From NCBI GenBank assembly GCA_031216915.1, contig CM062296.1, forward strand, positions 61,803,084-61,867,083: DNA of 64,000 nt, in the 5' to 3' direction. The notes under the pieces are model-generated. The model had not been told where the DNA came from. It searched no databases and worked only from the letters and a program-made list of their open reading frames with translations. How positions within the stretch are numbered: position 1 is the stretch's first letter; each line of letters opens with the position of its first letter. Shown one piece after another: positions 11,252 to 22,235 of the stretch. The DNA comes from Pictodentalium vernedei. Its lineage: Eukaryota; Mollusca; Scaphopoda; Dentaliida; Dentaliidae. The translations under genes were made by a program, and so were the position numbers.

Positions 11252-12236
11252 ATAATTAAACTTTTTTTCGGTTCATGCGTTTTCAGATAAAACGATTGGC
11301 TCACACGATTCTGTTTTTTTTATTTTCATAACTCAATGAACCGAAAAAAACACAATTAGGTCCGCCCCCAGCCACGCCCCTAAAATACCAGTCTTCGGAG
11401 TTGCAACATGGTGTTAAATCAATAGAAGTTAGAACACTGACACGTTCTAAATGTGAAAAAGAAAAATAAATTTATATTACTAATTTATCACCATGAAATT
11501 ATTTATAAAATATTTAAATGACCGTGGTGGGTCAATTTTTCTTTTTCTTCACAACTGTATTTATTTGACATTTCAATTTTTACGCACACTGGGTGATCGT
11601 CTGCGTTCATCGTTTCACCCAAATCGATTGTAAACAATGGCTGATCACTACGAATACGGCAATTTTGACATTGCTAATTTGAATGAAAATTTTGGAAATC
11701 AAAATGATTTTATATTTGAGGAAGAATATTTGGCTTTATATCTAACTCCACTTTTACAAACTGTGTTTTTCAGTTCTCGGGAAACGGTCAAAACCAAAAT
11801 ACAATGTAATATTGATGGCCTACTTCCACCTTCCACGGAACGTAACTTTTACGTGAAGTGAACAGTTGAATGAAATTTGAGGAAGGCGTGGCTTATGACG
11901 TTTTCTTTGCATTACGTAATTCATTGGTCAATAAAAAATTTAATGACATAAGTGTATTTGACTTGGAAAGTGTGTCAATTGCTACCTGCATTTCAATAAT
12001 ATGCGCCCTCTTTTATGCCAGAAAAATAATATGTCTACCAGTTTTAGTTTTTAAGTCTTTGTTCGCTGAAGTAGAGGACGACTAACACTATTTATTTATT
12101 TGGGTCGCGAACGTTTAATTATAAGGAATGATCGTTTCTTTTTGTCTATTTCTTTAGCCCATTTACACAGTTTGGACTTTGTTTTTTGGGGTTCATAACT
12201 CAAGAAATAGACAAAAAGAAACGATCATTCCTTAAA
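11252..12236 (+). mobile_element. Unnamed ~985-bp element F, copy 1, hairpin ends
   Basis: Shares order and sequence with 50210-51184. The left end is ATAATTAAACTTTTTTTC, followed by a hairpin (TTTTTTCGGTTCAT...ATGAACCGAAAAAA, 11263-11351). The right end is a 50-bp-arm hairpin (12125-12236; arm starts AAGGAATGATCGTTTC). GTTTAATTAT beside the right hairpin complements the left tip. The element interrupts a LINE: LINE sequence stops at about 11250 and resumes at about 12237, which defines its borders. It encloses a short ATG frame at 11637. I cannot assign it to a known superfamily. Confidence 0.7.
11637..11861 (+). CDS. 74-codon frame inside element F1, unknown function
   Basis: Starts at an ATG in good context (AAACAATGGC) and begins MADHYEYGNFDIANLNENF; acidic and aromatic-rich. 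Copy F2 keeps the same leader (TTCATCGTTTCAYCCAAAT) and start (ATGGCAGATCATGAC at 50574) but is open for only about 23 codons. Sequence around CTTTTACAAACTGTGTTTT is conserved in both copies. No domain, signal peptide or membrane segment is seen. It may be the first exon of a captured or element-encoded gene, or may not be coding at all. Confidence 0.3.
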   Translation: MADHYEYGNFDIANLNENFGNQNDFIFEEEYLALYLTPLLQTVFFSSRETVKTKIQCNIDGLLPPSTERNFYVK

Positions 12237-12375
12237 TGGAAAAATAAAGGACATGTGGTTTGTAGGTGACAAAACGCAGTGGGTTAGTGTAGGGGGAGAG
12301 GAGAGGCGTGGGGATACGGAGGTATTTGGAAACACAGGGCTAGTCAAGGCCTTTTTACTCGAGAACCGCGACAAC

Positions 12376-12414
<39 letters not shown>

Positions 12415-12420
12415 TTTAAA
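12237..12420 (+). mobile_element. 3' end of LINE copy 1 with (AAT)n tail
   Basis: Resumes the LINE interrupted by element F1: ACATGTGGTTTGTAGGTGAC matches the copy at 14845, and GGAAACACAGGG...GAGAACCGCGACA matches both that copy and the SINE at 3652. It ends in (AAT)n at 12373-12413, the usual microsatellite-like tail of such LINEs. Confidence 0.7.
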
Positions 12421-12489
12421 GCATAGAATCCACACACGGTGCTCAATGGCTGTACAATAATAGAATACATACATACACATACATACACG

Positions 12490-14340
12490 TACACTCTCTC
12501 ACAGATGCATTGATATATGGATCGATTTTATCATTTATTGGTGCCCAACGCCACATCAGCAACCAAGGCTATATCGTGGCGATAAAAGCGACAGAACCTA
12601 AAAGAAAAAGGATATTAAATTAAAACAAAATAAGAACAAACTACAGCTTTACAAAAACAAGTATGTGAGTGTGACTTGACGAGTAACGAGGCAATCCTCA
12701 CTGATTCAGTCACATTCTCACACCTGGTAATGTCAGTTTATGACCAAAATTAGAAGACCACTGAAGGAAATGCCTTACGAAAAAGGTAAGTTTTAGCAGC
12801 AGACTTGAATCATTCAAGTAATATACTATTTTTTATGTCGATTGGAAGAAAATTCCAAAGCTTTGGGCCAGCAATCGCAAAGGCCCTATCACCAGCACTA
12901 GTAAATTTAGATGCGGGCGGAACCAGATTCAGCTGACCTGATGACCTAAGAGACCTCGGTGGTTTGTGGATGGTAAGCAGATCGGACAGGTAGGACGGTG
13001 CAGATCCCGAGATACACTTCAACACCAAAAGGACAATTTTAAATTGAATTATTCGCTTAACGGGTAGCCAGTGTAACTCAGAGAGTACTGGTGTTATATA
13101 GCAGTGCTTTTGAGTTCTGGTTATGACCCATGCTGCACAATTTTGGATGTCTTGTAGCTTTTCAAGAATAGATGTTTATAACCAATCAGAAGAGAGTTGC
13201 AGTAGTCGAGGTGACTGGTAACAAAGGCTCGGATAAGCTGTTGTGACGTCTGTGAATTAGTGTATGGTCGGATTTTGCTAATATTTCTAAGATTAAAAAA
13301 TGCACCGCGGGAAACAGGTTTGATATGTTCATCAGCAGCCAAATTTTCATCCATGAAATAACCTAAGTTTGGACACAGCTGCTGGGTTTTATTGTAGAAC
13401 CTCCAGAATTGAGGGAGAGTTTGGATATCTTTGAAAGTTGATGAAGTAGACTGATATATATTACTTATGTCTTGTCATCGTTCAATTTAAGAAAGTTTTT
13501 GGTCAGAAATGCCATGATGTCTGAAATACAAAGTTCAATCTTACTGCATCATCCAGGCTCAAAGGCGTGAGTAAAACTAATATACAGTTGTGCGTCATTT
13601 GCGTAAAAATGTAAATCAAAGCCATGGCTTCGGATAATGTCACCGAGAGGTAAGACATAGGCAGTGTACAGTAGGGGACCCAACACCGATCCTTGAGGGA
13701 CGCCGAAACGTAATGTGACCTTGTCTGACGACTCCCTGCCAATAAGGACACTCTGTGTGCGACCATTAAGGTACGACGATAACCAATTAAGTGCTCGGTC
13801 AGTAAGGCCTATTCTAACTGCCAGTCTTTCAATAAGTATTTTATTGTCTATGGTGTAAAAAGCTGCGCTTAAATCCAACAAAACAGGGCATGTTAAGTTG
13901 TGCCTGTCCATGGATAGGAGGATATCATTTTGGGCCCTTAGAAGTGCTTTTCTGTACTGCAATTAGATCTGTATGCACATTGGTTAACTTAGGCTAGGCC
14001 ATGGGCTGCCAAATGAGAATTCAGCTGAGAAGCCCCGGCACGCTCAATAATCTTTGATAGGAATGAAAGATTAGAGACCGGTCAGGAGTTTTTCAGAACA
14101 TCTTGGTCAAGTGTTGGCTTTATGATTAGAGGTTTTACTAAGGCATGTTTCATGCTTGTCAGAAAGACGCAAGGCTGGAGGGGGGCATTTACCAGTTTCA
14201 AGATCGGTGTTGTTAACTCCGAAAGAGATCCTTTTAACAACCAAGTTGGAATGATATCTAGCTTAGATGGTGCCTTGGATATTAACCTCTGGATATCTGC
14301 TGTAGCCAAAGGTTTGAATTGAGACAAATCAGCGGCCGAC
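12490..14340 (-). pseudogene. CR1/L2-like LINE, RT region and 3' end, broken
   Basis: On the minus strand, pieces in order: pre-RT and RT start (14340-14082, IPTWLLK, ALVKPL, DQDVLKN); RT core (13962-13549, LLDLSAAFYTID, GVPQGSVLGPLL, FYANDAQLYISF); a downstream segment (13354-13121, RAFVTSHLDYCNSLL); and the C-terminal tail (13028-12810, APSYLSDLL, GDRAFAIAGPKLWN). These are hallmarks of CR1/L2/Jockey-group reverse transcriptases. The catalytic YADD is YAND, and several frameshifts separate the pieces, so it is dead. The 3' UTR has a hairpin CGCCACGATATAGCC...GTGGCG (12549-12581) and a CATA-rich tail. The EN part is missing (5' truncation). Confidence 0.85.
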
Positions 14341-14342
14341 CA

Positions 14343-14344
<2 letters not shown>

Positions 14345-14403
<59 letters not shown>

Positions 14404-14450
14404 TGTATTATTTTTATTATTTTTATTATTATTATTCCACAAACAGATGC
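14345..14450. repeat. (TTA)n microsatellite
   Basis: About 55 bases of perfect TTA repeat, then degraded TTA-rich sequence. It abuts CAAATCAGCGGCCG, a string shared with the tail of the SINE at 3652, so it is probably the tail of a LINE or SINE insertion. Confidence 0.85.
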
Positions 14451-15070
14451 CTTTATACCAAGTGAGGGTGTTAATGCAGAAATATTCAGTGGAGATCTCA
14501 GACTAAGGAGTGAGCGCAACCTTGGGTACAACAATCAGGGAGAGAGAGAGGAGGGAGAGAGAGAGAGAGAGAGGGGGGGGGGGGTCATGGCGGATTGTAA
14601 CCTTAATTGTCGAAAGGAGGTCAAACCAAAGTGTCCTGTAGATGTCCTGCGTCAGAAAGAGAAGCAGGGTTTTGAAGAGTACCTTGGTAGCACCTTTGGG
14701 GACAGGGCGCCACTGTGTTCAAGATGAGGTCGCGGTCGTCGGTTTTTAGGGGAACAACTGACAAACGCAATAAAAAACAGTGCCAATTGTGTAATCTTGG
14801 CTTAGTGGAGACCATGGAACACTTTGTATTTGGAGCATAAAGGGCATGTGATTGGTACGTGACGCAAAAGAGAGTGCTAGTATGCTTATCCGAGAGATTG
14901 GGAAGAATGGGGTACGGGATTTCATCAAGCAGTTAGTATCAGCGAGGTTGGTGGAGAGGAGATGCGTGATTATAAGGAGGCATTTTGGAACACAGGGATA
15001 AATAATGAAGGCTTTTTTAACCTAAGAACCACGACAAAGCTGTGATCGGCCAAAGTGTTATTAAAAGTAT
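14451..15070 (+). pseudogene. LINE 3' region with CCHC-like knuckle, copy 2
   Basis: Same family as 10870-12420. The segment at about 14765-14840 reads CQLCNLGLVETMEHFVF, the Cys-x2-Cys...His arrangement seen in LINE C termini. An AG/G-rich run interrupts it at 14540-14583. The 3' end (14990-15070: GGAACACAGGG, AAGAACCACGACAAAG, GTTATTA) is shared with two SINE or LINE tails in this window. Multiple stops: not functional. Confidence 0.7.
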
Positions 15071-15099
15071 TAATATAAGAGAAAATTAAACGATTTGAA

Positions 15100-16860
15100 G
15101 TCTAAAAGCAGTTTGGCAATGCAATCACCCCTGTAATTGAAAAAAAAACAGACTTCAACACCGTTTCAGCGCGTGCCTTGAACTGGGCTCTAAAAAAAAC
15201 CTCTAAACAACAAATTGACAGATGTGACGATTTCGGCCTACGAGTCTTATATTTCGATACCTTGCCTAGCGTCTGGAGTAAGGAACAATATTGGAGGGAG
15301 CAAATAAACTCCTACCCCTGTTGTTCATCTACCCCAACGCGAAAAACAAAATAAGGAAATATCAAGGCAAAGCACTTCCCCTTCTTCTTTTCCTTTTACC
15401 TCTTCTCCTGCCTTCTCTCGGAATAAGTAAGTTGTAATCATCTTCGCTCGATATTGCAAAACTCAGTAACGCGGTCTCGCTTCGTCTTATTCCTTTACCT
15501 CTTACTACTCCTCCTCCACCTCTCCTAGACCTCTCACTGGAATTCCTCCTTCATACTGTGCTTTTTTTTCTTCTGCTTCTGTCTCTACTCCTCCAACTTC
15601 TACTTTTGTTTCTAGTGTGGTTCAGCCAGATATATCGTACTCACAGAAAGATGCATCTCGGGCCGCTCATTTGATACTAAATTTTCCTAAATTTCGGCAT
15701 CCCAGCGGAGTTAATTTTATGAATGGTAGCTCAAATTTAGGACGCATTGATCGACATCACTTTACAAACATCCAGGTGTAGTGTTACCCTGGCGACACGT
15801 TCAACCAATTGCACACTATGTTTAAAGGCACAGGTGCCAGTCCAGTCCCCAAAAATGTTACTAAATATTGGCGTAAACTCACTAAGCCGTAATTAAGCAG
15901 TTGCTGAAGATGGTTAGCGACATTAATGTCAAGTTTAGATCAGCAAACAATTATTTCGCTCAACTAAAGTTTTCGGAAAAGCTCCCATTGGCTGAGAAAA
16001 GCACACCGACACCATAAACCAAACAATTCGGAAAGTGGAGACCATTAACGTTTTATTAAAAATTGATGACTCGAAGTTCCATGGTGATCAGGATTTATTT
16101 CCTGCGATTATAAGTACCGTTAATATAGTGTAGGAAAACTGGTTTGATCATCTAAATTTAAATTAACTGGTAGAGTGCTGAATTATTTTTAGCCATCAAA
16201 ATTTATTCAAAAGTCTTCGCCATGTTACAATTTATGGGAGAGTGCCTGTAGGCACTCTCCCCTAAATTGTAACAAGGAAAATCCATATAGACCAAATATT
16301 TAGATTCAAAGATAATATGAAGGATATCCACATAGTTTGAAGCCTTTGAGTTGCAGTACTTGCACTTTAGAGTAAAGCCCAAATATGGGCTTCCAGCACT
16401 CTACCAGTTAAGTAAAGGCAAGGGGAAGATCTTCCAAACAGATGAAGGATTAAAAAATTATTGAGGTAACCTGTCTGGCACAAATGACCTAACAGCCCAA
16501 GAAATGTATCTTTCAGATCGCGGTTTAACTTTGTACCAACGAAGCTTAATAGTGTTGATCAAGCAAATATACCACCGTATAACCGTAATTTTCTCGGGTA
16601 AATGGAATTAGCAGGCCGATTTAGAAATTCAAGCGGCCGGGAACTTTGTTTTACAGAATCAGCTGGTTAGTCACCTCCAGATTGTGAAGTAGATCCGCAA
16701 ATTATTGACAGTAACACACGAATCCTCCAAATGGCGTTCAAAGGAAACAAACTTTAACTCATCTTCTCGCCTTTATACCGCTGGTGCTCTTTGCGTTGAT
16801 CGAAGTGTCTGGTGATATAGGGCCGAACCATGGTCCATGTTCTAACCATTTAAATAAGAA
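15100..16860 (+). pseudogene. ORF1-like region of a two-ORF LINE, degraded
   Basis: Short consecutive coding-like pieces on the plus strand: 15175-15360 (Trp/Tyr-rich, LRVLYFDTLPSVWSKEQYW), a Ser/Pro-rich stretch (15370-15620, SPSSFPFTSSP), and 15620-16130 (AHLILNFPKFRHPSG; FHGDQDLFPAII). MITE H interrupts it at 16167-16407, after which coding-like sequence resumes (AGNFVLQNQLVSHLQIV). It lies directly upstream of an APE endonuclease on the same strand, as ORF1 does in CR1, L2 and Jockey elements. I recognise no specific ORF1 domain; the assignment rests on position and coding appearance. Confidence 0.45.
16167..16407. mobile_element. MITE family H (TTAA target site)
   Basis: TTAA at 16163-16166 and 16408-16411 encloses 241 bp with ends CTGGTAGAGTGCTG and CAGCACTCTACCAG, an exact 14-bp TIR. 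An internal palindrome (16223-16275, GTTACAATTTATGGGAGAGT) is near perfect. It interrupts the LINE ORF1-like region. piggyBac-type MITE by target site and size. Confidence 0.88.
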
Positions 16861-17835
16861 ACACAACGCTTTGAAAAATGGCATCTGAATATACAGGACA
16901 TGGATGTAGATCCGAAATTAAACATTTTTGTAGTGTGAAACTTTAAATATGTCCTGCCCTCGCCGGGACGTGGCTGCAAGACAATGACCCGCTTTTCAAA
17001 CTCCTATTGTCCAGTTTTCAGGAGTCAATTCTTAAGGGTCACCTGACGATGAATGGGGGCGTGGCAGTATATTTTAAAGATGGAATTAGCTACCGATACA
17101 GACCTGATCTTGAACTGTCCAGTGTTTATTGCCTATGGGCGGAAATAATCACAAAACACGGCATAACTTTACTGTTATATATGTTTTACTGCCAGCCCAC
17201 CCAATTGTGTATCAGACATATTGAATTTCATTTTAATCTTTATTGCTATATCTAAGGATACCCCAAAAGATGTTCGTACAGTTAATGTAGATTTTAATCA
17301 TGACAAATTGGTCCCAATAGGCAGAAATATTTCTGAAATTGACAATGTTTTAACAAAACACAGCTTAAATATGAACGGACATGCTTTACTGAAACATTGG
17401 CATCGCTTCTCGACCGCATTGCTGTGAGGAACTTTGTAAACGTTTTATACTGTGATGTTTTAGATCATGATATGATTCGTTTTCACTTACAAATTGCTAT
17501 TGAAATTAAATTCTTTAAACATGTGCTTCTTCCTCTTGAGAGAGGTGCTTGGTTTTACGCACTTGGTAATTACACCAAGTTAAATGATGCAATCGATAGT
17601 GAACCGCTGTGTAAATTGTTTTACAATCCTTGTCTAGATACTGCTGTTTCCGATTTTACTAAAAAAAACCTTTCCACTTGCCATCAAAGTATATCCCTAG
17701 TAAATACATTACTTCTAGGACCAACCAACCCATATGGCTTCATAATGATTTACGACTACTGATTAGACGAAGAAAGCAGCTTTATTGAGCAGTCAAGGGG
17801 AACGGGCTTCTTCAAGCAATGGGAAAAATACAAAA
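16860..17835 (+). pseudogene. LINE APE-type endonuclease domain, broken
   Basis: In three frames: KWHLNIQ near 16879, then NDPLF...FQESILKGHL, GGVAVYFKDGISYRYRPDLE and LLLYMFYC at 16985-17190, then the region after the catalytic DH and a linker (to RLLIRRRKQL-like sequence near 17755 and EKYKSK at 17823). The pattern GGVAVY...L.YR.DLE is typical of the middle of LINE endonucleases. It is not contiguous with the RT at 19386, because about 1.5 kb of other sequence lies between. Not functional. Confidence 0.7.
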
Positions 17836-18420
17836 GTAAGACAAATGAAGTTTTATTTCCAAAATGAAACAAAATACTGAGTTTTGATTGGCTGAGAGGT
17901 GCGGCGCAACTTGCAATCCACAGTAGCTTTTTTTCCACCGTGGTTAACCACGGCGTGAAAACAAGAATACACAATAGCAGGCTATATGGATAAAACGTAC
18001 CAATTTTTCATTATTAATTCAAACCTTCTACACGTTTATGTGAGAACAAATTCAAAATACAGGAAATTTAATATTTAGGTGCAATAACATATTAGAGATA
18101 TCGATGTTATTGCAATTGGCTCTATGAGCCAGTCCCAATGACATCCATATTTGTCTGGTTTTATTTATTAAGAATCTTGCAAAGTACAAATTTTCTGTCA
18201 GTTTTTGCCCACAAGGTAGGTTAAAGTATTAAGTACACTAACATTCTTGGAAATAAACCCGTTATCCTTGTGGTTTCCGGGGTGTATGGGAGTTTACACC
18301 GGTCTCGGAACTCATGCGTGCGCGTTCCCAAACTGGCGTACATTCCCATACACCCTGGAAAACGCAATGACAACGAATAGTATCAGCAATACGGAAAGCA
18401 AAAACAAATCACATAACTAA
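17836..18420. other. Unassigned insert with an inverted repeat
   Basis: Separates the endonuclease from downstream LINE pieces. Contains an inverted repeat GGTTTCCGGGGTGTATGGGA (18272-18291) / TCCCATACACCCTGGAAAAC (18344-18363) and a short palindrome CCGTGGTTAACCACGG (17937-17952). It may be one or more small inserted elements. Confidence 0.5.
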
Positions 18421-19084
18421 AATACAGAACGTCTTGAAAAATCATAAATGGCAAAGAAAATATACAGCAAGCATTAGCAGATCAGACTGAAACATTACTA
18501 AAATTTCTGGGCATAACTATGGATGATAATCTTTCCTCCAAGGCACACATATGAAGTATCTCTTCTAAAATTGCTCAAGGAAATTATATCCTAACTCGTT
18601 GAACCCTGACGGCCGCATTTCCGGGCAGAAACATGATACGTCATAACGTCATTAAATAGGATGGCTGCTCAGTAAATGTGTGGTGTAGACCAATCAATAT
18701 TTCCAACGTGCAGCCCCGAGACTGCACGTTGAAAATATTGACTCGTCTGACGCCAACTAATGAACATGGACTCTTCCAAGTGCTGAAATTGAACTGGCAT
18801 GGAAGATACCACTAGAGCTCAAAGGGTTAAATAAGGCAAAACATATTCTTCCACGTGCTTGCATGAAAACGTTATATTTTACACTCGTGCAATGACACTT
18901 AATGCATGGTATTCAGGCATGTGGTAATAGTAGAATGTTAAATAAAATATGTATGCAGCAGAAACCTTCCACCAAAACGAAAAAACAATGCTAACTACAA
19001 CTCTCACACCGATCCTCTATTTTTAAAGGATAAAACATTAAAAGTTGGCGATCTTTTTACACCCAAAGTGTCTCATCTAATATG
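18421..19084 (+). pseudogene. CR1-like RT C-terminal fragment split by MITE C2
   Basis: The frame at 18480-18547 reads ALADQTETLLKFLGITMDDNLS, the thumb-region motif KFLGI...D..L of LINE reverse transcriptases (compare VKFLGINLDENL at 37.7 kb). After MITE C2 the sequence continues KAKHILPRACMKTLYFTLVQ (18833-18892), like NRAKRTLPLKALKILYLSLI in the LINE at 37 kb. It ends at a G-run (19085-19103). Its position before the RT core of the neighbouring LINE shows it is a separate insertion or a rearrangement. Confidence 0.7.
18595..18826. mobile_element. MITE family C, copy 2
   Basis: Right end AAAGGG followed by TTAA (18827-18830). The left end is mutated (CTAA then CTCGTTGAACCC). The internal palindrome CAACGTGCAGCC...GACTGCACGTTG (18707-18732) identifies the family. 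It sits inside the RT fragment at 18421-19084. Confidence 0.75.
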
Positions 19085-19385
19085 GGGGGGGGGGGGGGGG
19101 GGAATCTACCAAAATCCTTCAGCAACAACTATTCCAGAACCATAGGCAACAGTCCTGGAAGACAAAGTTTACAGTTATAGAAGTGAATGCGTGTAATAAA
19201 CACAGAGGGATACACGTGTGAATAGGTTAATCGATTTTGCAAATTGATGTAAGTTAACATTTCTACATTTCTAGTGAATAGTCTAGTTCCAGTTGTGTAC
19301 TGGTACTGTCAAGCCGTCTGTACATTTGTGAAAGGAGGAGTAATAACGCCTCGTCGGTCCACCTGTTATTTACCAAATCAAAACG

Positions 19386-20353
19386 TACTTGTCGAACACT
19401 GAGAAAGCCGAGGTTTTCAACGAATACTTCGTTTCTGAAGTTTCCGATGATTCGCTACCAGCTCCTTTTTTAGCTCTCAACGTTGGTAACTTAACATTCC
19501 ATAGCCGTGAGGTATGGGAGCTCTAAAACCAATAAATGTATCCAAAGCCTCTGGTCCCGGCCTCGTTTGTCCCCGTATACTCAAAGAATGTAAAGGTTTT
19601 TTGTGCTCACCACTCTCGATTATTATTAATATACTACCAAATAATTGCTATTTCCCACCTCACCTGCTTCGAATAAAGCCAATGTCTCTCCCGGAGTCCC
19701 TCCAACCTAGTTACCTAGTTACCAATTATCGTCTAATGTCCTTGATCAGTTTTGCGGGCAAAGTTTTACAAAATTGTGTTCTGCCGCATCTACATACGTT
19801 CCTTAATGATAACAATACCCTCACTGCATATCAGTCTGGCTTCACCGTTTTCCAATTAACTGATATGCATGACGAGTTTTGTCATGCTCTTGATGAAGGC
19901 AAAGAATTCAGAGTGGTATTCTGTGATGTCAGCAGGGCGTCCGACAACGTCTGGCATGCTGGCCCTATTTATAAGCTGGAGCAAATAGGAATTCAAGGCA
20001 AATTACTCGACTTTCTAAAATCTTATATCCCAGATAGATTTCGGCGGGTCGCCGTACCTTATGCATCCTCATCATGGAGAACCATCTGCTCAGGTGTCCC
20101 AGAAGGTGCCATTCTCGACCACCTCCTCTTCCTTATTTATATTAATGATATTGTAGAAAAATTGACAAACAGTCTCTTTGCAGACGAGACATCACTACAC
20201 CTAAATGTTGAAAATCCAAGCCAAAAGACAATTATAATTAATCGCTACCTGGCCACATTAGAGAATTGGATTAAATTAAATTTGAACTCGTCAACTCGTG
20301 AAAAAACATACTGGAAAAATTATTTCGCATTCATCACCCCACTACCTGAATAA
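19386..20353 (+). pseudogene. LINE reverse transcriptase domain, degraded
   Basis: Reads EKAEVFNEYFVSEV, then the 279-codon frame 19514-20353: KASGPGLVCPRILKEC, NYRLMSLISFAGKVLQ, AYQSGFT, VVFCDVSRASDNVWHAGPIYKL, GVPEGAILDHLLFLIYINDI, FADETSLHL. These are RT motifs 0 to 5 of an APE-type LINE. Changes from consensus: FDKVWH is now SDNVWH, PQGSILGP is now PEGAILDH, and the catalytic FADD is now FADE. It is therefore inactive despite a long open frame. Possibly the RT half of the element whose endonuclease is at 16860. Confidence 0.82.
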
Positions 20354-20589
20354 GCTGCAATAGAGCTGTCATTGAAAGCATAGAGAGCATCCAAATAGCT
20401 GCAGCCAGAATTGTTACTGTGGCAATTGTCAGCCGCAGTAAAACTCTATTATACTCCAAAACCTGCTGGGATACGGGAGCATATGCTAATGCAGTTCTTT
20501 AAGATGTACTGCCATTTAACGCCTCATACATCGCAATCAAGGTTCCATCATTAATATCACCAACAAACTTGACATAAACTCCGATATTG

Positions 20590-22235
20590 ATATATATTTA
20601 TTCACCAGTATACTATAGATTACAATAAGATTGATAATTCCATATATATTTACAGTATCCATATGGTACATAACAACTATTATACATATAGGATACACAA
20701 GTATACTGGCAGGGGAAAGCATAGCCAGATTGGCTGTCTTCCTGCATTCCCCTATAAAGAGAAAGAAAGAAAAAGAAGGACTGAAAGGAAACATCGGAGT
20801 AAAGAAAGCATACACGTGCAACATTGAGAAGTCTTGTAACTGGCTCTACTGGGATTCCGCCTTAGTGAGTGGATACTTGATACATCCACTAAGGCATACA
20901 CACATCGGTGGTATGGCGGCTGGTATCCCAAGCTTGCTGGCTCTCTTGAAGCAACCTCAACCATTCAAACGATTTCCTTTGCGAATTGAGATATTTATTC
21001 TAAATCCTTGGGTCTTTACAGCTATACACTTTAAGACAGAGGCCAAGTCAAAAGGCCAAGTTTTCGAGAATCAGACAGTTACGATTAAGAAAAGCAGTCT
21101 AAAAAACAAAGTTTTTTTATGTGTTGTACGATAGGTTTTCGTCAAACACATTCATATTTCGATCATACTAGAGGGCACAGTAGGGACAATAGGGGTTGAA
21201 GCATGTAATGTTGTCTAGATAAGTCGAGAGAAAATTGGTCGTTAACTTTTTCTTAAATTCCATTCTGTTCCGTGACTCTCGAATATCATTTCCTATTTCA
21301 TTCCACAATTTCGGAAATGCAAAGACAGGAAAATTATCAAGAGTTTTAGTTCTTGTTCTATCTATGTGAAGGAGACCTGCCTGGCGTGTAGTCATAATGG
21401 AGTCGTTATTCAATGTGGAGAAGAAATTAGCAAAAGATGATGGGAGATTACCATTGTGCCAGTCATACATAAACATGGAGGCGAGTAATTTGTGTAAATC
21501 TGTTATCTTCAGTATTTTTGTCCTTGAGGAATAAGGTGTTAGAATTGTATTTCTTATTATTTATTATTCTTAGTGATCACATCTGTAATTTATATAGACG
21601 ACTACACCCCTTTGCTGCACCCCATATGGGTATTCCATAAATAAAATGAGTCTGTATAAGCTAGAAATATAACGTTTTCATAACTCTGTATGTGAGAACT
21701 TTCTTTACTTTATTGAGAGCGAAGTTCGCGAGGGAAACTTTTGAGCAGAGTTGAGATATATGTGCGTTGTACGATAGGTTTTCGCCAATGTTTATCCCGA
21801 GAAATTTAACTAATTTTTCGTTTTCCCTGCTACTGACTTTGTTTATAACTTCATTATTTATACATATGTGCTGATGTGTAAGATTCTTGTCTTTATGGGA
21901 TGGGTTAAGTATGATGTATTTTGTTTTTTTTTGTTTTTTTTTGGCGTTCAGGACTAAGTTGTTCGCCACACACGAGTCAAATATCTTTTGAAGTTCCTCG
22001 TTAAAATCCCAGACGAGTCGATTTAACTCCGAGCCAGATTTGTATACCGAGGCATCACCTGCAAATGATTGAAGGTTCAACTTTGTTGCTTTATTTATAT
22101 CATTTATATATATTAGAAAAAGGATGGGACCAAGAATAGAGCCCTGCGGTAATCCGCATGTTATGTCTTGTAAACTGGATTTACTGTGTTCGAAGGAGAC
22201 GTATTGGGTTCTATTTTCCGATATATTGGTAACCA
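20590..22235 (-). pseudogene. CR1-like LINE copy 2 (RT palm to 3' end)
   Basis: Minus strand, 5' truncated at about 22235: 22236-21661 carries NRTQYVSFE, GLPQGSILGPILFLIYINDI, SFAGDASVY, LVKFLGINIGENL. After a gap, 21476-21168 ends in WHNGNLPSSFANFF, FPKLWNEIGNDIR and a terminal FNPYCPYC. The same ending (TNPFCPDC) closes the LINE at 37 kb, so both belong to one family. The active-site FADD is FAGD. The 3' UTR has a conserved hairpin at 20711-20755. Confidence 0.85.
20711..20755 (-). ncRNA. Conserved 3'-UTR hairpin of the CR1-like LINE
   Basis: GCATAGCCAGATTGGCTGTC and the following CTTCCTGC match GCATAGCCGGAGAGGCTGTC at 36541-36570 in the other copy. In LINEs a conserved 3' stem-loop is often what the reverse transcriptase binds; that role is inferred here. 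Confidence 0.55.

Noticed and set aside
12225-12494. Minus frame with a poly-Leu stretch that mimics a signal peptide
   Set aside because: The Leu run is the (AAT)n tail of a LINE read on the other strand.
14310-14345. Shared string CAAATCAGCGGCCG between the SINE tail and the CR1-like RT as proof of insertion at that site
   Set aside because: The same bases also read as plausible RT codons on the minus strand, so the junction cannot be placed with confidence.
20631-21134. 167-codon plus-strand frame with hydrophobic start
   Set aside because: Lies antisense across the 3' UTR of the minus-strand CR1-like LINE; no known motif.
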